Shown here in pieces: positions 8,163 through 17,830 of a stretch of DNA of 59,835 nucleotides. The DNA comes from Candidatus Cacconaster scatequi. Lineage in GTDB: Bacteria > Bacteroidota > Bacteroidia > Bacteroidales > UBA932. The position numbers and the translations under genes are program-made. The stretch covers positions 1-59,835 of the forward strand of contig JAGHTO010000053.1 in NCBI GenBank assembly GCA_018065305.1. Direction: 5' to 3'. The notes beneath the pieces were generated by a model that worked only from the letters and a program-made list of their open reading frames with translations, had not been told where the DNA came from and searched no databases. Positions within the stretch are counted from its first letter, which is position 1. Every line of letters begins with the position of its first letter.

Positions 8163-9983
8163 ATGAAAACGTTCAGAAGGATAATGTCTTACGGCAGGCC
8201 GTATACGAAGTACTGGCCGCCATACCTGTTCCTGTCGGTCGTGTCGCTGGTATTCGGCATAATCAATTATGCCCTTCTGGGACCGTTGCTGACTGTCCTG
8301 TTCGAGAATGGTGACATCGCGACAGCGAAAGCTCTTCCGGAATTCGAACTGAGCGTGGATTATTTTTCGGCCCTCTTCAGTTGGGTTCTTTCCCAAGTGG
8401 CTGTAAAGCACGGCGTTATCGGGGCGCTTGTCTTTGTGTGCCTCGCTCTTGTGTTTGCCTGCTTCATCTGTGACCTCTGCCGGTATCTCTCCCAGAGGAT
8501 ACTTGTCAATATGAGGACACGGCTCCTGAAAAACCTGAGGAACGACATATTCAGGAAAATCACATCCCTTGACATAGGCTATTTCTCGGACCGGCGGAAG
8601 GGCGATGTCCTGTCTATAGTTTCCAATGACGTGAATGAGGTTCAGAACAGTGTCACCGGCAGTTTCCACATAATCCTGCGGGAGCCTCTGCTTGTCCTGG
8701 GCTTTCTGGCAATGCTCTTCTATATGTCTCCCCGTCTTACCGCGGTGAGTCTCGTTGCACTTCCCGTATGTGCAATTTTCGTGACCAGACTGACAAGGAG
8801 GATGCGCGCCGGAAGCAAGGAGGCCCAGACTCTCCTGGGAGCTATCATAAGCCATTTTGAGGAGGCTGTCAGCGGACTTCGCGTGGTCAGGGCTTTCGGT
8901 GCGGGGGAGTATCTTGCCTCCAGGTTCGAAAAGGTCAACGAGAAGCAGAGGCAGGTCCTGCGGAGCGTCTCGAACAGGCAGGAGATGGCTTCTCCGACTT
9001 CGGAGTTTCTGGGCATCACGATAGCTGCGGTGGTCCTTTTCTATGGAGGCTGGCTGAATATCCACGGCCAGCTCGGGATGGGGTGGCAGCAGTTCATAGT
9101 CTATATAATGTTCTACTGGAAGGTTCTGGAGCCGGCAAAGGCAATTGCCAATTCATACGCCGGAATCCAGAAGGGACTCGCTTCCGGTGAAAGGATTTTC
9201 TCGATTCTCGATGCGGAACCTCAGATAAAAGATGGCGTCATCCGTTTGGATTGTTTTGACAAGGAATTGAAATTGAGCAATGTATCTTTCGCGTATGACA
9301 GTGAGCCCGTGCTGAAGAACGTCAGTTTCACTGTCCCGAAAGGAAAGACGGTTGCGATAGTCGGCCCCTCCGGTGCGGGGAAATCCACGATAGCGGACCT
9401 TATTCCCAGATTCCGGGACGTTTCGTCAGGGTCAGTCACGGTTGACGGAGTGGATGTGCGTGACGTGCGTCTTGCAGATCTGGTCTCACTTATGGGAATA
9501 GTGGGGCAGGAGACGATACTTTTCAATGATACGGTCTATGCCAACATCACATTCGGGATGGAGGGGGTGAGCGAGGAACAGGTCCGCTCTGCCGCAAGGA
9601 CTGCAAATGCGGAAGAATTCATTGAAAAGTTGCCGCTAGGGTATCAGACAAATATCGGAGACCGGGGCTCGAAGTTGTCCGGAGGGCAGCGGCAGCGCAT
9701 CGCCATCGCCAGGGCCGTGCTCAAGAATCCGCCGATTCTCATTCTTGACGAGGCGACCTCTTCGCTTGACACGGAGAGCGAACACCTTGTCCAGGAGGCG
9801 ATTTCCAAGCTGATGGTCAACCGTACCTGCATAGTCGTGGCACACAGGCTTTCAACAATCCGGCACGCCGACAATATCGTCGTTTTGAAGGAAGGCCGTG
9901 TGGTTGAGGAGGGAAATCACGAATTTCTTTTTGCGAATGACGGACTTTATTCACATCTTTGCAAGTTACAGTATTTTGAATGA
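8163..9983 (+). CDS. MsbA-like ABC exporter (fused membrane and ATPase domains)
   Basis: This 606-aa half-transporter of the ABCB/MsbA lipid and multidrug exporter type would dimerise in the inner membrane. The N-terminal half has about six transmembrane helices (first near residues 15-45). The nucleotide-binding domain has Walker A GPSGAGKST (about 400), signature LSGGQRQRIAIARA (about 504), Walker B ILILDEATSSLD (about 524) and the H-loop AHRLST. A TTG at 8151 would add four residues, but the ATG at 8163 is the better start. The stop overlaps the acyl-CoA synthetase start by 4 nt, so the two are translationally coupled, which hints at a lipid-related job. The real substrate (lipid A core or other lipid) is inferred only. 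Confidence 0.9.
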   Translation: MKTFRRIMSYGRPYTKYWPPYLFLSVVSLVFGIINYALLGPLLTVLFENGDIATAKALPEFELSVDYFSALFSWVLSQVAVKHGVIGALVFVCLALVFACFICDLCRYLSQRILVNMRTRLLKNLRNDIFRKITSLDIGYFSDRRKGDVLSIVSNDVNEVQNSVTGSFHIILREPLLVLGFLAMLFYMSPRLTAVSLVALPVCAIFVTRLTRRMRAGSKEAQTLLGAIISHFEEAVSGLRVVRAFGAGEYLASRFEKVNEKQRQVLRSVSNRQEMASPTSEFLGITIAAVVLFYGGWLNIHGQLGMGWQQFIVYIMFYWKVLEPAKAIANSYAGIQKGLASGERIFSILDAEPQIKDGVIRLDCFDKELKLSNVSFAYDSEPVLKNVSFTVPKGKTVAIVGPSGAGKSTIADLIPRFRDVSSGSVTVDGVDVRDVRLADLVSLMGIVGQETILFNDTVYANITFGMEGVSEEQVRSAARTANAEEFIEKLPLGYQTNIGDRGSKLSGGQRQRIAIARAVLKNPPILILDEATSSLDTESEHLVQEAISKLMVNRTCIVVAHRLSTIRHADNIVVLKEGRVVEEGNHEFLFANDGLYSHLCKLQYFE

Positions 9984-11650
9984 GTAATACGGAGCCCAAT
10001 ATCAGATCTGTCAACAAGCTGCTTGAAGAGAGTTTCAGGCGGAACTGGGACTATCCCGCATTGTCTGATTATGGCGGAGAGACACTTTCCTACGGCCAGC
10101 TTGCGACCAGGATAGCCTGGCTGCATCTCTTTTTCAAGGAGGCCGGAATCAGGAAAGGGGACAAGATTGCCCTCTGCTCCCGCAATCAGATATACTGGGC
10201 GGTGACATATCTTGCCGCTATGACATACGGGGCTGTCATAGTTCCGATTCTTCACGAATTCAAGCCTGCCAACATCGCCCATCTGGTCGACCACTCCGAT
10301 TCAAAAATGCTCTTTGTGGGCGGGCGGGTATGGGACAATGTCCTGTATGAGGATTTCTCCTCAATGGATGCCGTGGTCAGGTTCCCCGGCTATGAGGTGG
10401 TTCAGGCGAACAAATCCAACATATTGAAAGTCAGGGAGAGGATTGACAGGAAGTTCGAGGAAAAATATCCCCACGGATATGCTCCCGAGGACATTGACTA
10501 CTATCTCGACAGACCCTCCAATCTCGCTCTTATCAGTTATACTTCAGGCACTTCCGGTTTCTCGAAAGGGGTGATGATTCCCTTCAGGGCCCTTTTCTCG
10601 AATCTGGTGTTCGCAAAGGAGGTCGAGCCGCAGATGGACCATCGGTCAAATATGCTCTCGATTCTCCCCGCGGCCCATATGTTCGGTATGGTGTTCGAAT
10701 TCCTCTTTGAGATGGCAATCGGCGCCCACGTACACTTCCTGACAAGGCTTCCCAGCCCCAGGATTCTTCTCGGGGCCTTCTCCGAAATCAAACCGGACGT
10801 AATCGTGACGGTTCCGATGATTCTGGAGAAACTCTACAAGAATACGATTCTTCCCGCCATCAGCAAGAGGGTCAACAAATTTCTCCTCAATGTGCCCATT
10901 GTGGACCAGTTTGTATTCGGAAAGATAAAAGACCGTCTAAATGCGGCTCTGGGAGGGAATTTCAAGGAGGTGATAATAGGAGGGGCCCCGTTCAACAGGG
11001 ATGTGGAACTTCTGCTGGCAAAGATGAATTTCCCCTATACGGTGGGATACGGAATGACGGAATGTGCCCCGATAATCACTTTCGTGCCCAGCGAATGCAC
11101 CCGCCTGTACTCCTGTGGAAAGCCGACGCCCAGAATGTCGGTCAAGATTGATTCCCGGGATCCTCTTGCCATCCCCGGAGAGATTATGGTAAAGGGAGAC
11201 AATGTCTTTACGGGCTACTACAAGAATGATAAGGCGACAGCTGCGGCGTTTACTCGCGACGGATGGTTCCGTACCGGGGACATCGGCGTATTCGACAATG
11301 ACGGATACCTTTATATAAAAGGGAGGAAGAAGAGTATGATTCTGGGACCTTCCGGGCAGAACATCTATCCGGAGGAGATAGAGAGCGTCATCGACAACAT
11401 TGATGTGGTGATGGAGTCCCTTGTAATCGAGGACAACGGCTCGCTGGTCGCTCTGGTCTACCCCGATATCAGGAAAATGAATGTGGAGCAACTCTCACCG
11501 GGCGAGATTGATGAAAAGTGCAGGGAGTTGATGGCGACGATAAACAATCAGTTGCCGAAGTACAGCCAGATATCGTCCGTGGAACTTGTTCCGGAGGAAT
11601 TTGACAAGACCCCCAAACACAGTATCAAGCGTTATCTGTATCAGAGATAG
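9980..11650 (+). CDS. AMP-forming acyl-CoA synthetase (long-chain fatty-acid ligase type)
   Basis: This cytoplasmic enzyme would activate a fatty acid with ATP to acyl-AMP and then to acyl-CoA or another thioester. It is 556 aa. The AMP-binding P-loop is YTSGTSGFSKG (residues 187-197), followed by the family motif GYGMTECAP, the hinge region GWFRTGDIG and a C-terminal lysine-containing stretch (DKTPKHSIKRY) where the catalytic Lys of the family lies. It overlaps the upstream ABC exporter by 4 nt (ATGA) and is followed 6 nt later by the deaminase, so it is mid-operon. FadD-like activity is the likely role. A role in lipid remodelling linked to the exporter is possible. Confidence 0.9.
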   Translation: MSNTEPNIRSVNKLLEESFRRNWDYPALSDYGGETLSYGQLATRIAWLHLFFKEAGIRKGDKIALCSRNQIYWAVTYLAAMTYGAVIVPILHEFKPANIAHLVDHSDSKMLFVGGRVWDNVLYEDFSSMDAVVRFPGYEVVQANKSNILKVRERIDRKFEEKYPHGYAPEDIDYYLDRPSNLALISYTSGTSGFSKGVMIPFRALFSNLVFAKEVEPQMDHRSNMLSILPAAHMFGMVFEFLFEMAIGAHVHFLTRLPSPRILLGAFSEIKPDVIVTVPMILEKLYKNTILPAISKRVNKFLLNVPIVDQFVFGKIKDRLNAALGGNFKEVIIGGAPFNRDVELLLAKMNFPYTVGYGMTECAPIITFVPSECTRLYSCGKPTPRMSVKIDSRDPLAIPGEIMVKGDNVFTGYYKNDKATAAAFTRDGWFRTGDIGVFDNDGYLYIKGRKKSMILGPSGQNIYPEEIESVIDNIDVVMESLVIEDNGSLVALVYPDIRKMNVEQLSPGEIDEKCRELMATINNQLPKYSQISSVELVPEEFDKTPKHSIKRYLYQR

Positions 11651-11656
11651 GATTTT

Positions 11657-12067
11657 ATGGATACAAAATTTGATAAAAGCTACCTTGAAATGGCCCGGGT
11701 GTGGGCCAGAAACTCCTATTGCACGAGGAGGCAGGTGGGAGCCCTGATAGTCAAGGACAGAATGATAATCTCAGACGGGTATAACGGTACTCCGGCCGGT
11801 TTTGAGAACGTATGTGAGGACGAGAACGGGGTTACGAAACCTTATGTGCTTCACGCGGAGGCCAATGCCATTACAAAAGTCGCAAAGAGCAGCAACAGCA
11901 GCCTCGGCGCCACGATGTATGTCACGGCATCCCCCTGCATAGAATGCGCAAAACTTATCATTCAGGCGGGTATCAGACGCGTTGTATACAGCGAGGACTA
12001 TCGCAGTTCGGAGGGGCTTGACCTGCTCCGCCGTGCCGGGATAGAGGTTGAAAAGAGTGAAGGGTGA
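11657..12067 (+). CDS. dCMP deaminase family protein (ComEB-like)
   Basis: This zinc-dependent deaminase is expected to convert dCMP to dUMP for thymidylate synthesis. It is 136 aa. The zinc and catalytic signature is complete: His66 and Glu68 in HAEAN, and Cys94 and Cys97 in SPCIECAK. The N-terminal SYLEMARVWARNSYCTRRQVG and GYNGTPAGF segments are typical of dCMP deaminases, which distinguishes it from cytidine deaminase and TadA. It lies 6 nt after the acyl-CoA synthetase and 1 nt before the preferred start of the S41 protease. Related proteins are often annotated as the competence protein ComEB, and dprA lies about 2.7 kb downstream, but a competence role is not implied. Confidence 0.92.
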   Translation: MDTKFDKSYLEMARVWARNSYCTRRQVGALIVKDRMIISDGYNGTPAGFENVCEDENGVTKPYVLHAEANAITKVAKSSNSSLGATMYVTASPCIECAKLIIQAGIRRVVYSEDYRSSEGLDLLRRAGIEVEKSEG

Positions 12068-12068
12068 T

Positions 12069-13649
12069 ATGGAGATAAAAAGAGTGAACAGAATTCTCAC
12101 CGCCGTGCTTTGGGCGGTAATACTGGTGCTGGTCATAGTGTCGGTATTCGCTATGAAAAACCGGGCAGCGCGGAAAATCACGATTCCTGACGGGGATTGG
12201 GCGAAGCTCATGCTCGTTCTGGGGAGTGTTGACAAGGATTATGTGGATGAGATTGACCAGGCAAAGGTGACGGAGGATATTCTTCCGAACATAATGTCCG
12301 AACTTGACCCTCATTCCGTATATCTTCCCCCCAGGGAGCTGGAGGTGGCGGAGGAGGATCTGCAGGGCGGATTCGACGGGATAGGAATACAGTTCACGGT
12401 TCCTGAAGATACCGCCGTGGTGTCGCAAGTCATTTCGGGAGGGCCGTCGGAAAAGGCGGGACTTCTCTCCGGAGACCGTATCGTCAAAGTGGATGACAGA
12501 ACTATCGCCGGCGTGAAGATGCCTCAGGATTCGATGGTCAGACTGATGAAGGGCAAGAGGGGTACAAAAGTGCTGATATCAGTCAAAAGGGCCGGGGAGA
12601 ATTCTCTGCTCGAATTTCCCATAATCAGGGACAAGATACCCGTGAATACCGTAGATGCCTCATTTATGGTGGATGACACGACGGGTTACGTGAAACTGTC
12701 GAAATTCGCCAAGACCAGTTATTTCGAATTCATTACTTCTGTCATCAAACTTCGCTCGGAAGGTATGAAGCGTCTGGTCTTTGACCTCAGAGACAATGCC
12801 GGAGGATATCTTGACCAGGCTATCATGCTGTCCAACGAATTTCTGGCAAAAGGTGATCTCGTGGTATATATGGAGGGAAGGAAACGTGCGCGTCAGGATG
12901 TCTTTGCGGATGGCAGGGGCACTTGCCAGGATCTCGAACTGGCCGTGCTGATTGACGAAGGCTCCGCTTCATCCAGCGAAATATTTGCCGGAGCAATGCA
13001 GGACAATGACAGGGCCGTACTCTATGGTCGCCGTTCCTACGGGAAGGGATTGGTTCAGGAGCCGGTCTATTTCAGCGACGGTTCCGGGATAAGGCTGACG
13101 GTGGCAAGATATTACACTCCTGCGGGAAGGTGTATACAGAAGCCGTACGATGAATATGATACCGATTTGTTACAGAGATATCGTCACGGAGAGATGATGA
13201 GTGCCGACAGCATCAAGGTGAATGACACTCTCAAATTTGCCACGAAAGGCGGCCGTACCGTATACGGAGGGGGCGGAATCATTCCGGACGTCTTTGTTCC
13301 GCTGGATACCAGCGGGGTTACGGATTTCCTCGTTTCCTGTAACAGATTGAGCCTTCAGGCGAAATTCTCGAATCAGATTGCCGACCGCTATCGGGAAAAA
13401 CTTCGCTCGATTGAAGATATGAAAAGCCTCGACAGCTTCCTTGACGGTCTTGGCCTGAAGGAAAGGTTCATCAAATACGCGGCCCAGTCCGGCGTCATCG
13501 TCAAAGATGGTGAATGGGAGATTTCCGGTGAGATAATCGAGGTTCAGTTGCGTGCCCTCATAGGAAGGAACACCCCGATGAACGACAATGCCTTTTACCG
13601 CATCTATCTCTCGATTGACAATGTTGTTGAAGCAGTTTTGAAAAAATAA
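12069..13649 (+). CDS. S41-family C-terminal processing protease (CtpA/Tsp-like)
   Basis: This is a periplasmic serine protease anchored by one N-terminal membrane segment (residues 10-29). A PDZ domain lies at about 95-175 (GGFDGIGIQF; GGPSEKAGLLSGDRI). The catalytic domain carries Ser301 in GSASSSEI, Asp312 and Lys326 in SYGKGLVQ, with the same spacing as the Ser/Asp/Lys set of Escherichia coli Tsp. It is 526 aa. The ATG at 12069 is chosen because GAAGGG sits 8-13 bases ahead of it. A start at 12048 would overlap the deaminase by 20 nt and put a charged stretch before the membrane helix. It probably trims or degrades envelope proteins. Confidence 0.93.
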   Translation: MEIKRVNRILTAVLWAVILVLVIVSVFAMKNRAARKITIPDGDWAKLMLVLGSVDKDYVDEIDQAKVTEDILPNIMSELDPHSVYLPPRELEVAEEDLQGGFDGIGIQFTVPEDTAVVSQVISGGPSEKAGLLSGDRIVKVDDRTIAGVKMPQDSMVRLMKGKRGTKVLISVKRAGENSLLEFPIIRDKIPVNTVDASFMVDDTTGYVKLSKFAKTSYFEFITSVIKLRSEGMKRLVFDLRDNAGGYLDQAIMLSNEFLAKGDLVVYMEGRKRARQDVFADGRGTCQDLELAVLIDEGSASSSEIFAGAMQDNDRAVLYGRRSYGKGLVQEPVYFSDGSGIRLTVARYYTPAGRCIQKPYDEYDTDLLQRYRHGEMMSADSIKVNDTLKFATKGGRTVYGGGGIIPDVFVPLDTSGVTDFLVSCNRLSLQAKFSNQIADRYREKLRSIEDMKSLDSFLDGLGLKERFIKYAAQSGVIVKDGEWEISGEIIEVQLRALIGRNTPMNDNAFYRIYLSIDNVVEAVLKK

Positions 13650-13662
13650 ATTCTGACCATAT

Positions 13663-14739
13663 ATGAAACTATCCCAATTCAAATTCGATCTGCCCGCTGA
13701 CAGGGTGGCAAAATATCCTTCGGAAGAGCGTGATGAATGCAAGTTGATGGTGCTTGACAGGAAAACAGGCGCCATTCAGCATCATGTTTTCAAGGAACTT
13801 CTTCAGATTTGTCCTGAAGGCTCCTCCGAGCCCTATATCAAGCCGCACGATCTGTTTGTTTTCAACGACGCGAAAGTGTTCCCGGCAAGGCTTGTCGGTA
13901 ACAAGGAGAAGACCGGGGCCAAAATCGAGGTGTTCCTCCTGAGGGAACTCAACAGCGAACAGAGACTTTGGGACGTTCTTGTCGACCCTGCCCGCAAAAT
14001 CAGAATCGGGAACAAACTCTATTTCGGGGAAAATGATTCTCTCGTTGCGGAAGTTATTGACAACACAACCTCCAGAGGCAGGACATTGCGTTTCCTTTTC
14101 GACGGAACATACGAGGAGTTCAAGGACACTCTGTATCATATGGGGTCGCTTCCGATTCCCAAATGGGTAAGGGCTCAGGCGGAAGAGATAGACACCGAGC
14201 GTTTCCAGACAATATACGCGAAGAATGACGGAGCTGTCTCGTCTCCCGCAGCAGGACTTCACTTCAGCAAGATTCTTTTCAAGAGGATGGAACTTGCCGA
14301 CGTGGATTCGACTTTCATCACCGTCTATATGGGCAATGCCCACTTCCGTGCAGTTGACGTGGAGGATCTTTCCAAGCACAAGATGGACTCCGAGAAGGTG
14401 GTCATACCTGCGGAAAGCGCGGCTGCCGTCAACAGGGCCAAACGTGAAGGACACAAGGTGGTCGCCGTGGGAATAACAGTTGTGAGGGCGCTTGAGACAT
14501 ATGTGACCACAACAAGCGAAATCAGGGAGTTTGACGGATGGACGAACAAGTTCATATTTCCTCCCTATCACTATTCCATCCCTGATGCGATGATAACGAA
14601 TTTCCACCTCCCCCAGAGCACGATGCTGATGAACGTCGCCGCTTTCGGAGGTTTCGACAACGTGATGAATGCCTACCAGGTCGCTTTGAAAGAGGGATAT
14701 CAGTTCGGCACTTACGGTGATGCGATGCTGATTATATAA
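13663..14739 (+). CDS. queA: S-adenosylmethionine:tRNA ribosyltransferase-isomerase
   Basis: QueA transfers and isomerises the ribosyl part of S-adenosylmethionine onto 7-aminomethyl-7-deazaguanine in tRNA, giving epoxyqueuosine at position 34. It is 358 aa, the usual length. Diagnostic stretches are the N-terminal FDLPADRVAKYP, FVFNDAKVFPARL, the SSPAAGLHFS loop and the C-terminal TNFHLPQSTMLMNVAAFGG. It lies 13 nt after the S41 protease and 57 nt before dprA, within a plus-strand run of unrelated housekeeping genes. No other queuosine gene and no preQ1 riboswitch are visible nearby, so precursor supply is encoded elsewhere or salvaged. Confidence 0.97.
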   Translation: MKLSQFKFDLPADRVAKYPSEERDECKLMVLDRKTGAIQHHVFKELLQICPEGSSEPYIKPHDLFVFNDAKVFPARLVGNKEKTGAKIEVFLLRELNSEQRLWDVLVDPARKIRIGNKLYFGENDSLVAEVIDNTTSRGRTLRFLFDGTYEEFKDTLYHMGSLPIPKWVRAQAEEIDTERFQTIYAKNDGAVSSPAAGLHFSKILFKRMELADVDSTFITVYMGNAHFRAVDVEDLSKHKMDSEKVVIPAESAAAVNRAKREGHKVVAVGITVVRALETYVTTTSEIREFDGWTNKFIFPPYHYSIPDAMITNFHLPQSTMLMNVAAFGGFDNVMNAYQVALKEGYQFGTYGDAMLII

Positions 14740-14796
14740 TTTTTACGTTTCAGACATATCGATTCGGGTCGCGTTCCTTACCTTTATAAAAAAAAG

Positions 14797-15897
14797 ATGG
14801 AACGCGACTCTGTTGTTTATTGGTGTGCCCTCAACCGCGTTTTTGCCGAGAAGTCTGATGCGGGAGTGCTCCTTGCAGGAATGTTTCCCCGGATTGGGGA
14901 ATTGTTCTCTCTCGATGCAGGCGAGCTGCTTGAGATAATGCCCCGCGGTGAAAAATATGTCTCCCGGCTGAAGGATCCTCGTCTTCTCGAATGGGCTGAG
15001 AAGGAAGTGGAATGGGCCGGAAGATATGATATCCGTTTGGAAACGTTTATTTCCGAAGGTTATCCGTCCCGGCTCAGGGAATGTCCAGACCCTCCGCTTA
15101 TGCTCTACAGCAAAGGCCCGGCGGATTTGAATCCGGAACGGGTCGTTTCGATAGTCGGGACCAGGAGGGCTTCCTTCTACGGCAGGTCGTCTCTTCAAAA
15201 GATTATGGAAGCAATGGCTCGATATGATGTGAAACCGCTGATAGTCAGCGGTCTGGCGTTTGGAATCGACGGTGCTGCGCATCAGGCTGCACTGGAACTT
15301 GGCCTGCCTACGGTGGCCGTTCTCCCCACAGGCCTTGATGAGATATATCCCCGGAAACATCGGGAACTGGCGGCGGAGATACTCGGCGACGGGGCTCTGG
15401 TCACTGACTTTCCGAGCCGGACCATGCCTGAAAGGCATACGTTTGTACGCCGCAACAGAATAATCGCCGGCATGTCAGACGCTGTAGTTCTGGTGCAGTC
15501 CTATGCCAAGGGGGGCGGCCTTATCACGGCTTCTCTGGCAAGTCAGTATGACAGGGAGGTGTTTGCAGTTCCAGGCAATATGGATGACCCCTCTTTCGCA
15601 GGATGCAACAACCTGATATACAAGAATGGAGCGGTGATTGTAAATTCTCCTGAGGCTATTGCTGACACGATGGGGTGGCATCAGCGTGCACCTGCGGAGC
15701 CGGAACTGTTCGACAATCTCTGCACGGCGACGGGCGGCGCCATACTGGCCCTTCTGAAGGATAACGGGCCTCTCTCTCTTGAAGACATTGTCGCCATTTC
15801 AGGCAAACCTTCCCGGGAGCTTATGCCCGAAATTCTGACGTTGGAAATGAACGGCCGCATACGTAACGACCACCATTTTTACTATCTTTGTAATTGA
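14797..15897 (+). CDS. dprA: DNA-processing protein DprA
   Basis: DprA binds incoming single-stranded DNA and loads RecA during natural transformation. It is conserved in many Bacteroidetes whether or not they are known to be competent. It is 366 aa. An N-terminal helical segment is followed by the Rossmann-like core with GTRRASFYGR, VSGLAFGIDGAAHQAAL, GLDEIYPRKHREL, FVRRNRIIAGMSDAVVLV and AKGGGLITASLA. The C-terminal winged-helix domain starts near residue 305 (ILALLKDNGPLSLEDIV). The stop (15895-15897) overlaps the ATG of the tatD-like gene by 1 nt. Confidence 0.95.
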   Translation: MERDSVVYWCALNRVFAEKSDAGVLLAGMFPRIGELFSLDAGELLEIMPRGEKYVSRLKDPRLLEWAEKEVEWAGRYDIRLETFISEGYPSRLRECPDPPLMLYSKGPADLNPERVVSIVGTRRASFYGRSSLQKIMEAMARYDVKPLIVSGLAFGIDGAAHQAALELGLPTVAVLPTGLDEIYPRKHRELAAEILGDGALVTDFPSRTMPERHTFVRRNRIIAGMSDAVVLVQSYAKGGGLITASLASQYDREVFAVPGNMDDPSFAGCNNLIYKNGAVIVNSPEAIADTMGWHQRAPAEPELFDNLCTATGGAILALLKDNGPLSLEDIVAISGKPSRELMPEILTLEMNGRIRNDHHFYYLCN

Positions 15898-16673
15898 TGG
15901 AATTGATAGACACACATTCTCACATATATGACGAGGCGTTTGACGACGATTTCGAGCAAGCTGTCTCAAGAGCCCGCGAAAACGGAGTGTCAGCCCTTGT
16001 CCTGCCGGGAATAGACATCGCCTCCTATGACAGGATGATAGCCGCCGCAGACCGGTTGGAAGGCTATGCATACCCCTGCATAGGCCTCCATCCGACCTCC
16101 GTGGGGCCGTCGTGGAAGGAGGAACTCCAGTTTGTCAGGGACCATCTCGGTGACCGTAGGTTCTACGCCATAGGTGAGGTGGGGCTCGATTTTCACTGGT
16201 CCGACGAATTCGGCAGTGAGCAGATCAGAGTATTCGAAGAGCAGATAGAAATCGCCGCGGAAAACGACCTTCCCCTGATCATACATCTCCGCGATGCAAC
16301 CGAACAGATGCTCCGCGTCCTCGAAGATATGAAAGGCGTTCCTGTCAGGGGTACGATGCACGCATTTTCGGGCAGTTACGAGACATACAGGCAGTATCTG
16401 AGCTATGGAGACTTCAAGTTCGGCATAGGCGGAGTCTCTACATATAAGAACGCCGGAGTCGCCAGGACGATAGAGAGGATGTCCCTTTCGGACATAATCC
16501 TCGAAACAGATTGCCCGTGGCTCACTCCCGTTCCTCACCGGGGGGAGAGGAACGAAAGCTCTTACGTCAGGTATATAGCGGAGAAAGTGGCGTCAATCAA
16601 AGGCATTACAGTCGGGGAGGTGGCGTCTGTCACAAGCGCAGGCGCGCGTTCCCTGTTCAAATTGGACTCATAA
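15897..16673 (+). CDS. TatD-family metal-dependent hydrolase/DNase
   Basis: This TIM-barrel metalloenzyme is probably a 3'-5' exonuclease or deoxyribonuclease of the TatD/YcfH family. It is 258 aa. Metal ligands are visible in DTHSHIYD (HxH), GEVGLDFHW (Glu), IIHLRDA (His), HAFSGSYE (His) and ETDCPWLTP (Asp). The ATG at 15897 is preferred over the TTG at 15894, and its first base is shared with the dprA stop. The asparaginase gene starts 3 nt after its stop, so these genes form one transcript. The exact substrate of TatD proteins is unsettled. Confidence 0.93.
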   Translation: MELIDTHSHIYDEAFDDDFEQAVSRARENGVSALVLPGIDIASYDRMIAAADRLEGYAYPCIGLHPTSVGPSWKEELQFVRDHLGDRRFYAIGEVGLDFHWSDEFGSEQIRVFEEQIEIAAENDLPLIIHLRDATEQMLRVLEDMKGVPVRGTMHAFSGSYETYRQYLSYGDFKFGIGGVSTYKNAGVARTIERMSLSDIILETDCPWLTPVPHRGERNESSYVRYIAEKVASIKGITVGEVASVTSAGARSLFKLDS

Positions 16674-16676
16674 GCT

Positions 16677-17705
16677 ATGAAACGAATTCTTCTCATTTAC
16701 ACGGGCGGAACCATAGGAATGAAGCGGGACTCCGAAACAGGGGTTCTCAAACCGTTCGATTTCAACCAGATAACGGATGTGGTTCCGGAGCTGCACGACT
16801 TGGGGCACGTCATCGACAATGTGTCATTCGACCCTATCATCGACTCTTCCGATGTCCGTCCGGCTCTCTGGGTTGATCTCTGCCGGCTCATTGAGAGCAG
16901 ATATTCCGAATATGACGGATTTGTGGTGCTCCACGGGACCGACACGATGGCATATTCCGCATCTGCGCTCAGTTTCATGCTGGAGAATTTGGAAAAGCCT
17001 GTGATTTTCACCGGGAGCCAGCTCCCGATAGGTGTGCTGCGCACTGACGGCCGGGACAACCTGCTCTCTTCCATAGAGATAGCGGCCGCACAGGATGCGG
17101 ACGGGCACGCGATTGTCCCCGAAGTGTGCATATATTTTGAGAACTGCCTGTATCGCGGAAACCGCACGACCAAGAACAATGCGGAGGATTTCAACGCTTT
17201 CGTATCGGCCAACTGTCCTCCTCTGGCCCAGGTGGGCATACACATCAAGTACAACCGTCAGCAGATAATCTATCCGAGACAGTGGGGCAAGCCGTTGGCA
17301 ATCAATACCGATTTGGATACGCGGGTTGCAATAATGAAGATATTCCCCGGAATGTCCTCCGAATATGTGGAGGCCATCCTCGGAATGGGAAATCTCAAGG
17401 CTGTCGTTTTGGAAACTTACGGGTCGGGTAATTCTACGACGGAGCCCGGATTCCTCGATGCGATATCTTCTTTCACCCAAAGCGGGGGAATCGTCCTGAA
17501 CGTGACTCAGTGTCAGGCCGGCAGCGTCGATATGGGAGCGTATGCAAACGGCGCCGCGCTGGGTAAGGCGGGAGCGGTCAGCGGCTATGACATAACCACC
17601 GAGTCTGCGTTGACCAAACTGTTTATTCTCCTTGGCAGATATTCCGATATGAACATAGTCCGCCAGTATCTTTCTGTCAATATGTGTGGAGAAATTTCGA
17701 AATAG
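16677..17705 (+). CDS. ansA: Type I (cytoplasmic) L-asparaginase
   Basis: This hydrolyses L-asparagine to aspartate and ammonia. It is 342 aa with no signal peptide, which supports the cytoplasmic type I group. The first catalytic threonine lies in IYTGGTIGM and the second in VVLHGTDTMAYSASALSFML, followed by FTGSQLPIG. The C-terminal helical domain contains VVLETYGSGN and NVTQCQAGSVDMG. It starts 3 nt after tatD and closes the plus-strand run. The spacer to exbB (17706-17830) is AT-rich with a T7/A9 stretch but no GC-rich terminator. Confidence 0.95.
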   Translation: MKRILLIYTGGTIGMKRDSETGVLKPFDFNQITDVVPELHDLGHVIDNVSFDPIIDSSDVRPALWVDLCRLIESRYSEYDGFVVLHGTDTMAYSASALSFMLENLEKPVIFTGSQLPIGVLRTDGRDNLLSSIEIAAAQDADGHAIVPEVCIYFENCLYRGNRTTKNNAEDFNAFVSANCPPLAQVGIHIKYNRQQIIYPRQWGKPLAINTDLDTRVAIMKIFPGMSSEYVEAILGMGNLKAVVLETYGSGNSTTEPGFLDAISSFTQSGGIVLNVTQCQAGSVDMGAYANGAALGKAGAVSGYDITTESALTKLFILLGRYSDMNIVRQYLSVNMCGEISK

Positions 17706-17830
17706 AGTGCTTTTTTTAAAAAAAAATCATTAAATTGCACTTTGATTTGTGGGCAGACTGTGCCTGCGAGTCATTGGTTTTTGAAGAAATATTTAACCAA
17801 AACATTGTTTAATAATTAATTACAAAACTT

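Noticed and set aside
8115-9065. 316-codon open frame opposite the ABC exporter
   Set aside because: It overlaps the membrane domain of a clear ABC exporter and shows no domain or signal; codon pattern effects explain it.
13600-13663. preQ1 riboswitch ahead of queA
   Set aside because: The gap to the S41 protease is only 13 nt, too short for the element, and no pseudoknot-like pattern was recognised.
13669-14607. 312-codon open frame opposite queA
   Set aside because: It is a complete overlap with queA, which has full family motifs; the antisense product is unlike any protein.
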